This document shows positions 1-7,535 of a stretch of 36,617 bases of DNA, in pieces (within the stretch, counting starts at the first letter, position 1; each line of letters starts with the position of its first letter). The notes beneath the pieces were generated by a model. It had not been told where the DNA came from. It saw nothing but the letters and a program-made list of their open reading frames with translations, and ran no database searches. The position numbers were made by a program, and so were the translations under genes. Source of the DNA: Verrucomicrobiota bacterium (GTDB lineage Bacteria > Verrucomicrobiota > Verrucomicrobiia > Verrucomicrobiales > Akkermansiaceae); assembly GCA_030835305.1 (NCBI GenBank), contig JAURPJ010000028.1, forward strand, positions 1-36,617, given 5' to 3'.

Positions 1-888
1 ACTCCAGCCCCAACCAAGCCTGTCACACCACCGAAGCCCAAAACGGCCAAAGAACAACTTAACGGCGCCGAGAAAAAAGAAGCTGTCGACCCTCTGGGCC
101 AGGAGGTGAACGATTTCTACCAAAAGCTCCTCGACAACTTCGGCGAAGATTTCGAAGAGCTTGCAAAGGATGAAGACTACGAAGTCAGGCAGTCCGAATT
201 CTTCACGCAGGCAGATCCACCGGAAGAGCTCTCCGCCTTCATCGAAAACCTGCAGGTGGGTAAAATTTCCGACGCAGTTTTCCAGCTTCTCCCCGAGAAC
301 GGAGATCCAGATGAAAAGGTGGGCCTCTACCGGACCTCGGACGGCTGGTTCATCATTCGCCTCGACGAAGTGGAGGACTCCATTCCGCTCACTTTCGAGG
401 AAGCAAAAGTTAAGGTCACCGTCGATCTCAAAAAGAAGATGGCTCGCGAGGAGATGATCAAGGAAGCCAACGAACTTCATACCAAGCTCACCGAAGCGAT
501 CAAAGGGGGCAAGTCCTTCACTGATTCAGCCAAGGAGCTTGAGAAAGAGGCTGTCGAATTCAAAGGAATCACGGAGGGCCAAACCTTCAACTTTGGACAA
601 AGAAGCCAGAAGCTTCCGGACCCTCCCGAGTTCACCGCTACGCAATATACCAATCCGGGCGAGATCGCTCCCGTTCAGTTTACACCGTCCGAGGACGAAG
701 CCGACCAGGCGTTGATCATTTTCGTAGAGAAGCGTGAAGTTGTCAAAAATGCCGAGTACCAGACCGATCTCAACAAACGTTACGAGTCTATCAGCGGCAA
801 CATGCGTTTCGTCGCACTGTCAAACTGGCTCTATGATCGCTATGCCGAAAGCGAAATCGTCCCTCCGCAGAGAGAAGAACAACAGTAA
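1..888 (+). CDS. Parvulin-type peptidyl-prolyl isomerase (SurA/PpiD-like), 5'-truncated
   Basis: The reading frame is open from the first base, so the true start lies outside the window; the GTG at 106 is probably internal. The visible 295 residues begin with a Pro/Lys-rich linker. A segment at about residues 40-115 resembles the second half of a parvulin (PpiC/rotamase) domain: FEELAKDEDY, SEFFTQ, VGKISDAVFQL and GWFIIRLDEVED line up with the usual pattern of ELA-x-GGDLGWF-...-GEVS-...-YHIIKL. A long charged helical stretch with a final hydrophobic/aromatic section follows, as in SurA/PpiD-like periplasmic chaperones that help outer-membrane proteins fold. The N-terminal signal or anchor cannot be seen. 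The TPR gene follows 16 bases after the stop. Family assignment is likely; which subfamily is unknown. Confidence 0.7.
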   Translation, partial: TPAPTKPVTPPKPKTAKEQLNGAEKKEAVDPLGQEVNDFYQKLLDNFGEDFEELAKDEDYEVRQSEFFTQADPPEELSAFIENLQVGKISDAVFQLLPENGDPDEKVGLYRTSDGWFIIRLDEVEDSIPLTFEEAKVKVTVDLKKKMAREEMIKEANELHTKLTEAIKGGKSFTDSAKELEKEAVEFKGITEGQTFNFGQRSQKLPDPPEFTATQYTNPGEIAPVQFTPSEDEADQALIIFVEKREVVKNAEYQTDLNKRYESISGNMRFVALSNWLYDRYAESEIVPPQREEQQ

Positions 889-904
889 CCCTAAATCGCC
901 TGGA

Positions 905-1246
905 ATGTCAGACCACTCCGCACGAGACGAAGCCTTCGAGCGGGGAAATCGTCACCTTGCTCTGGGGGAACTCGAAGACGCCGAACTCGCATATCGGGAA
1001 ACGATTAACTTCGATGATGGCTTTTTTGACGGATGGCAGGCTCTCGGCATGACTCTCCTGAAACTTGAGAAAATCAAAGAAGCGATCGGTTGCGGAATTA
1101 AAGCAACCCTTCTTGAGCCGGATGATCTCCTCGCCTGGACCGGGCTATCGCAAATGTATGTTCGCGACGGTCAAATTGCTGAAGCCGAACACGCCAAGGG
1201 AAACGCACGAATCCTCTCCATGGGAGGAAAAGTCACCAAGCTCTAA
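905..1246 (+). CDS. Small tetratricopeptide-repeat protein
   Basis: This 113-residue protein starts at the ATG at 905, chosen because it lies just after the preceding stop and the TPR homology begins immediately (DEAFERGNRHLALGELEDAE). About three TPR units are visible: residues 8-36, 41-70 (FDGWQALGMTLLKLEKIKEA) and 74-103 (LLAWTGLSQMYVRDGQIAEA). There is no signal peptide or membrane segment, so it is probably a cytoplasmic scaffold. It sits between the isomerase gene and metG. The product is clear as a fold; its partner is unknown. Confidence 0.75.
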   Translation: MSDHSARDEAFERGNRHLALGELEDAELAYRETINFDDGFFDGWQALGMTLLKLEKIKEAIGCGIKATLLEPDDLLAWTGLSQMYVRDGQIAEAEHAKGNARILSMGGKVTKL

Positions 1247-1287
1247 GGCTTTGCAAGGCCAACCATTTCCTAACCTTTAGATTCCAA

Positions 1288-1317
1288 CCGGGCGCCTCGC
1301 AAAAGCGGGGTTGCCGG
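1288..1317 (+). other. Stem-loop in the metG leader
   Basis: The bases form an inner stem CCTCGC/GCGGGG (one G-T pair) around an AAAA loop, with an outer CCGG/CCGG stem separated by a 3x3 internal loop. No T-run follows, so it is not a standard terminator. It lies 34 bases before the metG ATG. It might be a leader structure or chance; no known riboswitch or T-box signature was recognised. Confidence 0.25.
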
Positions 1318-1351
1318 ATCGCTGTTTGCAAAACACGAACAATTCCAAACC

Positions 1352-2911
1352 ATGTTTTTCGTAACCACCGCCATAGATTATCCAAACGGCAAGCCCCACA
1401 TCGGGCATGCCTACGAAAAAGTCCTCGCTGATGTCCTGACCCGTTACCAGCGGCTCAAAGGCATGCCATCTTTCTTCCTCACCGGCGTCGACCAACATGG
1501 CCAGAAGATGGTAAAGACCGCCGAAGCCGAAGGCGTCAACGTGGCGACGCTTACCAAGCGCAATACCAAAGGCTTTATTCGTTTGTGGGAAAAGCTTGGG
1601 GTTGATTACGATGGTTGGGCTGAGACCACCGATGAACGCCACAAAGCCTGCGTGCAGGCAATCTTGAGCAAACTTGAAAAAAAAGGTTCGCTCTACAAAA
1701 AATCATACGCCGGTCACTACTCGATCAGGCAAGAACAATACCTCACCGATCGCGATCGCAACGACGACGGTGAATTTGGTTCGGAGTGGGGCGAGGTTGA
1801 AGAACGGGAAGAGGAAAACTGGTATTTCAAACTCTCGGACCACGTTGAGTGGTTGCGCTCTACCGTGGAAAGTGATGACCTTAAGATTTTTCCCAAATTC
1901 CGAAAAAACGAAGTCCTCAATGCGCTCGAGCGTTCCGGCGACACTGACCTCTGTATTTCACGTCCCAAAGAACGCATGTCGTGGGGAATCCCCCTACCCT
2001 TTGATCCAGACTTTGTGACCTACGTGTGGTTCGACGCCCTGATCAACTACATCTCCTTCGCCGGTTATCTCAAAGCCGAAGGTTCCGACTTCCCTGACTT
2101 CGATTCCCTCTGGCCCGCTGATCTCCAAATCATCGGCAAGGACATTCTAGTTCCGGCACACGCCGTCTACTGGCCCTGCATGCTTCATGCCATGGGCTTT
2201 GAAGCGTCCGAAATGCCCACCCTCCTTGTTCACGGATTCTGGAATGTGAGGGGCGACAAAATGTCGAAGTCTCTTGGTAACATCGTCGATCCTGACGAGC
2301 TTGCCGACAAATTTGGCCCAGAAACCCTCCGCTACTATCTCTGCCGCGACATTCGATCTGGGAAAGATAGCGACTTTGATATCGAGCGGCTTGTCATGCT
2401 CTTCAATACCGAACTCGCCAACGATCTCGGGAATCTACTCAACCGCTCGATCAATATGACCAAGGGCTTCTGCAACTCCACCATCAGCGATACCAACACG
2501 AGTGACGATGAAGACTTGGCCTTGCGCGAATCGCTTACCAGGTCCATCGACGCCTATCGCAAGGCGATGGATGCCTGCGAAGTCAGTGTGGCCCTGCAAG
2601 CCATTAACGACCACGTCACTCATTGCAACGGCTACCTCGAAAGGCACAAACCATGGGAGATGAAGAAGGATGAGTCCAAACTTGCCCGGGTGGGTGAGAT
2701 CCTCTCCCACACCGCAGAATCATGTGCCCAACTGGCAGTCCTCCTGCGACCGATTCTTCCGAACGCAGCCACCAAAATTTTTAGCCAATTGAAAAAAGAA
2801 GACCTAACGGAGTTCACTCTTGATGATCTCAAATGGGGTCTCCTTGAAGCTGGTCATCAAACCGGCAAACCCAAGCCTGTTTTCCCCAGGATTCAAGTCG
2901 AAGAGAAGTAA
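1352..2911 (+). CDS. metG: Methionyl-tRNA synthetase (short, zinc-less type)
   Basis: Charges tRNA-Met with methionine in the cytoplasm, for both initiator and elongator tRNA. This class I synthetase of 519 residues has the HIGH motif at residues 16-19 (PHIGHAYEKV) and KMSKS at 303-307 (GDKMSKSLGN), with the catalytic Rossmann domain between them. The C-terminal part is the helical anticodon-binding domain (NDLGNLLNR, HKPWEMKKDE, AQLAVLLRPILPNA). It lacks the extra C-terminal tRNA-binding (Arc1p/EMAP-like) domain of long MetRS. The connective-peptide knuckle that usually carries CxxC reads HYSIRQEQYLTD at about residues 120-131, so the zinc ligands are missing; zinc-free variants are known in the family. 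Spacing to the preceding TPR gene is 105 bases. Confidence 0.97.
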   Translation: MFFVTTAIDYPNGKPHIGHAYEKVLADVLTRYQRLKGMPSFFLTGVDQHGQKMVKTAEAEGVNVATLTKRNTKGFIRLWEKLGVDYDGWAETTDERHKACVQAILSKLEKKGSLYKKSYAGHYSIRQEQYLTDRDRNDDGEFGSEWGEVEEREEENWYFKLSDHVEWLRSTVESDDLKIFPKFRKNEVLNALERSGDTDLCISRPKERMSWGIPLPFDPDFVTYVWFDALINYISFAGYLKAEGSDFPDFDSLWPADLQIIGKDILVPAHAVYWPCMLHAMGFEASEMPTLLVHGFWNVRGDKMSKSLGNIVDPDELADKFGPETLRYYLCRDIRSGKDSDFDIERLVMLFNTELANDLGNLLNRSINMTKGFCNSTISDTNTSDDEDLALRESLTRSIDAYRKAMDACEVSVALQAINDHVTHCNGYLERHKPWEMKKDESKLARVGEILSHTAESCAQLAVLLRPILPNAATKIFSQLKKEDLTEFTLDDLKWGLLEAGHQTGKPKPVFPRIQVEEK

Positions 2912-2914
2912 TTA

Positions 2915-2943
2915 TAAAAAACAGCACACGTGAATGCGTGTGC
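2915..2943 (-). terminator. Intrinsic terminator for the minus-strand pilus operon; probably shared with metG
   Basis: A perfect 7-bp stem, GCACACG/CGTGTGC, around a 6-base loop occupies 2924-2943. On the minus strand it is followed by TGTTTTTTAT, the classic U-tract. It ends transcription 36 bases after the stop of the Lys-rich protein gene. On the plus strand the same hairpin lies 13 bases after the metG stop and is followed by a poorer T-rich stretch (AAAGTTTTTCT), so it may act in both directions. Confidence 0.85.
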
Positions 2944-2978
2944 CGGTTTAAAGTTTTTCTGGAGGATTTGAGACGATT

Positions 2979-3728
2979 TTAATTCTCGTCCTTTTCAGAC
3001 TTTTCGTTTTTTGACTCCCTTTCTTGTTCGCGCCTCTTGCGTTCAGCCTTCACCTGTTTTTCGCGACCAGTGACTCTCTCCTTTTCCTCAAGGAAGAGAC
3101 GCGCCGCATTAAAGCTGCTGCGGGCGTAGTCACGAAGAACGTTGTCATCCAGCAGAGCCAGACCTTCCTCAGTGACCTCCGATTCAAAGATCTTCCAGGC
3201 TTTCTTGGTAAGATCTTTGGAGTCAACAGTTACCCGCGGTTTGAGCTCGCGCTTCTCAGTTCGTTCGCCACGCTCTCTACCTCCACGACCACGACCACGT
3301 CCCCGGCGTTCACCGGAATCCTGTCGCACTTGGCCTTGTTCCTTGGAGGCACTGGAAGCATCGTCTTTTCGGGCCTGCTTTTTCTGCCCTCCTTTTTCCT
3401 TGGTCTCTTGAGAGTCTTCGAGCTCAGGGACAAGCTTCTCGGTGATTTCGTCAGGAATTGGGTCATCGGCAGTCTCGCGGCGGGCATCACGAACACCCGA
3501 TTTGGGTTCACGACCTTTGCTGACTAACCTCTTTTCATCCTCCTGCTCACCAGACACACCGGCATCAGAGGAATCTTCGCTGACGGGTTTTTCGTCGAGA
3601 AGAAGCTCCTTCTCTTGATCGTCGGCCGACTTGGATTTAGCACCTTTCTTTGGGGCGCGCTTGCTCGCGCTCTTTTTCCGTGTGGCTTTACGCACGGCCT
3701 TCTTGGGTGGGGGTGTCTCTTCGGACAT
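2979..3728 (-). CDS. Highly charged protein with an H1-like Lys/Ala-rich N-terminus
   Basis: 249 residues if it starts at the ATG at 3728 (MSEETPPPKKAVRKATRKK); an upstream in-frame ATG at 3806 would overlap the pseudopilin gene and encode non-conserved-looking sequence. Residues 8-35 are rich in Lys, Arg, Ala and Pro like histone H1 tails. The middle (about 40-165) is acidic and low-complexity, with an RGRGRGGRERG stretch near 150. The only globular-looking part is about 170-220 (LTKKAWKIFESEVTEEG, NVLRDYARSSFNAARLF), followed by a charged helical tail. No signal peptide. It is the last gene of the pilus/secretion run. Function is unknown; nucleic-acid binding is only a guess from composition. 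Antisense frames are long because of the composition and are not genes. Confidence 0.7.
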   Translation of the reverse strand: MSEETPPPKKAVRKATRKKSASKRAPKKGAKSKSADDQEKELLLDEKPVSEDSSDAGVSGEQEDEKRLVSKGREPKSGVRDARRETADDPIPDEITEKLVPELEDSQETKEKGGQKKQARKDDASSASKEQGQVRQDSGERRGRGRGRGGRERGERTEKRELKPRVTVDSKDLTKKAWKIFESEVTEEGLALLDDNVLRDYARSSFNAARLFLEEKERVTGREKQVKAERKRREQERESKNEKSEKDEN

Positions 3729-3809
3729 GTATTTTTTAGGTAGAACAGGCGGAAGGTCGCTCCCTTCCGCCTGCAAATAATTAGTAATCAAAATGAGACC
3801 AGGCAAAGC

Positions 3810-4373
3810 TTATTGCCAGATGTCATCTTGTGTTTGTTCGTTGTTCAGGAGTCCGCTCACATTAATATCGCTAGGCTCACCATCAGGGCCAACCGACCAG
3901 AAGTCGAAATCTCCGTCATTTTTCACATTTTGAACCTTGTTTCCATTAGCATCCAATGCAGCCCGATAACGAAATGATTCACCAAAACCGTCCAGAATTA
4001 CGCGGTTTCCCTGGAAGACTCCTACGAGTGCCGGATTGCGGCTATCATTAAGTTCAGGCCAGTAAATTGTGCCGGTCGGGATAGCACCCTGCCCGGTCGG
4101 ATCTCCGGAGAGAGCCTTATAAACGGCCGTACTCGTGGCATTTTGCCCGACCGGATAATATCCTTGCTCGTTAAAGAAGTCTTCGAGCTTGGTCCTTACC
4201 ATTCCAATGGTTTTTGAAGTTGTGGCGATGTCTCGCTTCACATTCACACGAGCCATCACACCGATGGTGATACCGGCGAGGATCACAATAATCGAAACGA
4301 CCACCAGAAGCTCAATGAGCGAGAACCCAGCTTTGTTGAATCGGCCTGTCTTGGTCACTTGTAGAGTTTTCAT
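3810..4373 (-). CDS. Type II secretion/type IV pilus pseudopilin (GspG-like)
   Basis: The prepilin signature is clear: a 16-residue basic leader ending KAG, then FSLIELLVVVSIIVILAGI with Phe at +1 and the invariant Glu at +5. A prepilin peptidase would cut after Gly16. The 187-residue protein continues with a long helix and a C-terminal globular part (FFNEQGYYPVG, FWSVGPDGEPSDI) that resembles the Ca-binding end of GspG (major pseudopilin), where the pattern is usually SxGPDG. It lies directly downstream of the PilC/GspF gene (50-base gap). It is the only pilin-like gene in the window. No prepilin peptidase gene is visible here. Confidence 0.88.
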   Translation of the reverse strand: MKTLQVTKTGRFNKAGFSLIELLVVVSIIVILAGITIGVMARVNVKRDIATTSKTIGMVRTKLEDFFNEQGYYPVGQNATSTAVYKALSGDPTGQGAIPTGTIYWPELNDSRNPALVGVFQGNRVILDGFGESFRYRAALDANGNKVQNVKNDGDFDFWSVGPDGEPSDINVSGLLNNEQTQDDIWQ

Positions 4374-4423
4374 CAGCTTAAATTAGCAGGTTGTTTTATG
4401 GGAATCAAATGGCGGCGGGATCC

Positions 4424-5716
4424 TTAGCCACCCTGCATTTTTTGAATCACGCTGATCAGCGGGAGGAAAAGAGCAAAAACAATAGCACCCACAACAAGCG
4501 CGAGGATCACAATCATGATCGGTTCCAAAATAGAAGTCAGCGCGGTCACCGCTCCATCAACCTCATCGTCGTAAACATCAGCGATTTTAAGGAGCATTTC
4601 CGGCAGTTGACCTGTTTCTTCTCCCACGTCAACCATGGAAACCACAAGATTGGGGAAAATCCCCGACCCGGTCATGGGTGTCACGATCGATTCACCTTCC
4701 TTCACCGCATCATGGACCTTGTCGATCGCTTCCGCGACAATCACGTTACCCGCGGTATCTCTAGTAATATTAAGAGCCTGAAGAATCGGCACACCGGAAG
4801 TCACCAGAGTTCCCAGCGTCCGGCTGAAACGGGCGATCGCACTCTTGCGCTGAATGTCACCAAAGACGGGTAATTTCAGCTTGAAGCCATCAACCATATT
4901 ACGACCTTTGACCGTTCGGGCCCAGGCACCAAAAGCGGTCCAGCCGCCCACGGCAATAAAGAGAATCCAAACCGCATTCGGAAGTAAGAGAGGCCGCGCC
5001 AACATCCAGTCCGAGAAACCAAAGACCACACGTGAAATCAAGGGAAGTTGCGCGCCGTCACCCATGTCACGAAACATATCGCGGAACTTGGGAACAATGA
5101 ACAACATAAGGAAACTCATGATAGCGACTGCTATAAACATCACGATTAAGGGATAAACCATCGCGGAAACAATTTTCCCCTTCAGTTTGTGAGCCTTTTC
5201 CTGGTATTCGGCCAGACGGGTAAGCACAACCTCAAGAACACCACCAAGCTCACCGGCCTTCACCATGTTCACGTAGAGTTTGTTGAACATCTTGGGATGC
5301 TGGCCCAGGCTTTCAGAGAAAGTCGAACCTCCCTGAACCGAATCGGCGATGTTGTTGATCGTTGCCTTGAGAACGGGATTGGGTTCCTGCTTACCCAAAA
5401 CGTTGAGCCCGCGAAGAAGAGGGAGTCCGGAATCGATCAGGGTGGCCAGCTGGCGGGTAAAGATCATCAAAACCTTTGGCTTAACCTTGCCACCGACCTT
5501 GCCGCCTTTACCACCCTTGGTCTTGCTTTTGCTCTTCTTTTTGCCCTTTTTGCCGGGAGTCGCCGCAATGCCTCCCTGTCCCTCGGGAACAACCTGGGTA
5601 GGGTAGAGGCCTTGTCCGCGAAGTGCCGAGATCGCTTCTGAATCCGAATTGGCCTGCACTACCCCCGTGGTCTGTTCACCTTTGGAGTCGAGTGCAATGT
5701 ATTGAAAATTAGCCAT
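4424..5716 (-). CDS. Inner-membrane platform protein of T4P/T2SS (PilC/GspF)
   Basis: 430 residues with the normal GspF/PilC layout: a small N-terminal domain (MANFQYIALDSKGEQTTGVV), then two copies of the T2SSF domain at about 82-205 and 285-410. Membrane helices are near 183-208 (VYPLIVMFIAVAIMSFLMLF), 236-257 and 398-422 (IMIVILALVVGAIVFALFL). Typical motifs are FTRQLATLIDSGLPLLRGL and FSRTLGTLVTSGVPILQAL. The linker at about 56-81 is strikingly Lys/Gly-rich (GKKGKKKSKSKTKGGKGGK), unusual and probably variable. It anchors the ATPase to the pilus base. It is preceded by the two ATPase genes and followed by the pseudopilin, as in a shared operon. Confidence 0.95.
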   Translation of the reverse strand: MANFQYIALDSKGEQTTGVVQANSDSEAISALRGQGLYPTQVVPEGQGGIAATPGKKGKKKSKSKTKGGKGGKVGGKVKPKVLMIFTRQLATLIDSGLPLLRGLNVLGKQEPNPVLKATINNIADSVQGGSTFSESLGQHPKMFNKLYVNMVKAGELGGVLEVVLTRLAEYQEKAHKLKGKIVSAMVYPLIVMFIAVAIMSFLMLFIVPKFRDMFRDMGDGAQLPLISRVVFGFSDWMLARPLLLPNAVWILFIAVGGWTAFGAWARTVKGRNMVDGFKLKLPVFGDIQRKSAIARFSRTLGTLVTSGVPILQALNITRDTAGNVIVAEAIDKVHDAVKEGESIVTPMTGSGIFPNLVVSMVDVGEETGQLPEMLLKIADVYDDEVDGAVTALTSILEPIMIVILALVVGAIVFALFLPLISVIQKMQGG

Positions 5717-5822
5717 GAGAGTTTGTGTTTCTGCTTAGTTCTAAAGATTTGAGGAAAGGTTGGGGAAGCTCCAAATGACGAAATCTTGATTGAATTCGAT
5801 GAACTGCCCCATGTTGAGTTGC

Positions 5823-7496
5823 CTAGGTATATTTCAAAACCTCTTCGATCGTGGTCCGTCCTTCGTAAATGCAACGAAGACCGTCTTCCCGGAGAGTGGT
5901 CATGCCAAGCTCAATCGCTTTTTGCTTGATGACAACCGCAGGAGCCCTGTCGATGATCAGTTCACGAATCGGATCAGTGACGTTCAAGAGTTCGTAAAGA
6001 CCGGCACGCCCCTTGTAGCCGGAATCGCCACAAGTCTTGCAGCCCTTACCGGTATAGAAGCTCTTGTCTCCGAGTTCGTGGGGAGCCACTCCAAGTTGAG
6101 TCAGAATAGCCTCACTGGGCTCATAAGGCGCCTTGCAATCCTTACAAATGGTCCGCAGGAGTCGTTGAGCCAAAATACCTTCCAGCGAAGCGGCCACCAG
6201 GAAGGGTTGCGTTCCCATATCAACCAAGCGAGTCACCGCACCAGCAGCGTCGTTGGTGTGAAGAGTGGAAAGAACAAGGTGACCGGTCAGCGAGGCCTGA
6301 ATGGCAATTTTAGCGGTATCGAGGTCACGCATCTCCCCCACCAGGATCTTATCGGGGTCCTGACGAAGGAAGGCGCGCAACACCCTCTCGAAAGTCATCC
6401 CGATGGCGTCGTTGACCGGAACCTGAATGATTCCGTCCACATCGTATTCCACCGGATCCTCCGCCGTCAAAAGTTTGGTATCAATCTGGTTGATTTCGCG
6501 GAGAGCCGCATAAAGCGTCGTCGTTTTTCCGGCACCGGTAGGCCCGGTCACGATAAAAATCCCGTTCGGCATCCGGATGGTATCATGAATGTATTCATGA
6601 ATGTGCTGGGGAAGCCCAAGGTTATCGAGATTGAGATTCACCGAGTTTCGGTCCAAAACCCGCAGCACGACACTCTCACCGTATTGAGTCGGGAGTGACG
6701 AAACTCGCATATCAACAGACTGATCACCAACCTGCTTCACGATACGCCCATCCTGTGGAATCCGGCGCTCGGCAATATTCATGTTCGCCATCACCTTAAC
6801 CCGCGAAATGATGGGCAGAGCCAGATGAACCGGCGGCGGGGCCATCTCGTAGAGAGCACCATCAACGCGATAGCGGATCTTAAATTCGGTCTCAAAGGGC
6901 TCGAAGTGAATGTCAGAAGCTTTTTCCTTAATCGCCTGATAAAGAACGAGATCTACGTAGCGCATTATGGGGGCCGAGTTCGCCTCATCTTCCATCTCAG
7001 CTTCGCCCCCTTTGAAGCTCAGGCCACCATCAAGCTGCCCGAGAATATCATCCATGGCCTTCTCCTCTCCCCCGTAGAGCTCGTTGATCTTTTGCTCAAC
7101 AAGGAAGTCGGCACCCACGACCAAAGTGAGTTCATGGCCAACAGCGAAGCGAAGATCTTCAAGGATTTGTGGATTAAGAGGATCCGTCAAGGCGACCGAA
7201 ATATTGCCGTCATTATAGGCGACCGGGAGGGCACCGTGGAGTCGGGCCATCCCCGCAGGCACCAGCGAAAGCAGAGCTTCGGGTGGCTCAAATTCGCTGA
7301 GATCCACGAATTCCACCCCGAGTTCCTGAGCAATGATTGGCCAGACGTCGTCACGCGAGCTGATGACCTGGTAATCGGCAAGAATTTCAGCAGCTTCTTT
7401 TCCACTGTTTTCGATTTCCGAGAGAACATCGGCTTTGAGAGCACCATCGATCATGCTTCTGCTGACAAAAAGGTCGAGGATCTGATTGTTATCCAT
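5823..7496 (-). CDS. PilB/GspE-type assembly ATPase, second copy
   Basis: 557-residue cytoplasmic hexameric ATPase driving pilus or pseudopilus extension. Domains: an MshE/T2SSE N-terminal domain (about 1-145), N2 and catalytic cores. Walker A is GPTGAGKTTT at 318-327; the Asp box and Walker B include LLTAEDPVEY and KILVGEMRD; the His box contains LTGHLVLSTLHTNDA. Two CxxC pairs (CKDC near 459, CKTC near 488) form the zinc module expected of PilB/GspE. It starts 39 bases after the stop of the first ATPase gene, and both share about the same architecture, so they look like an old tandem duplication. PilT is excluded by the N-terminal domain and the zinc module. Confidence 0.95.
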   Translation of the reverse strand: MDNNQILDLFVSRSMIDGALKADVLSEIENSGKEAAEILADYQVISSRDDVWPIIAQELGVEFVDLSEFEPPEALLSLVPAGMARLHGALPVAYNDGNISVALTDPLNPQILEDLRFAVGHELTLVVGADFLVEQKINELYGGEEKAMDDILGQLDGGLSFKGGEAEMEDEANSAPIMRYVDLVLYQAIKEKASDIHFEPFETEFKIRYRVDGALYEMAPPPVHLALPIISRVKVMANMNIAERRIPQDGRIVKQVGDQSVDMRVSSLPTQYGESVVLRVLDRNSVNLNLDNLGLPQHIHEYIHDTIRMPNGIFIVTGPTGAGKTTTLYAALREINQIDTKLLTAEDPVEYDVDGIIQVPVNDAIGMTFERVLRAFLRQDPDKILVGEMRDLDTAKIAIQASLTGHLVLSTLHTNDAAGAVTRLVDMGTQPFLVAASLEGILAQRLLRTICKDCKAPYEPSEAILTQLGVAPHELGDKSFYTGKGCKTCGDSGYKGRAGLYELLNVTDPIRELIIDRAPAVVIKQKAIELGMTTLREDGLRCIYEGRTTIEEVLKYT

Positions 7497-7535
7497 CGTG
7501 ATTAAAAAGGTAAGTGTTTGTGAGTGTGAAATTTT

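Noticed and set aside
5790-6698. 302-codon plus-strand frame
   Set aside because: Antisense of the second PilB/GspE ATPase gene.
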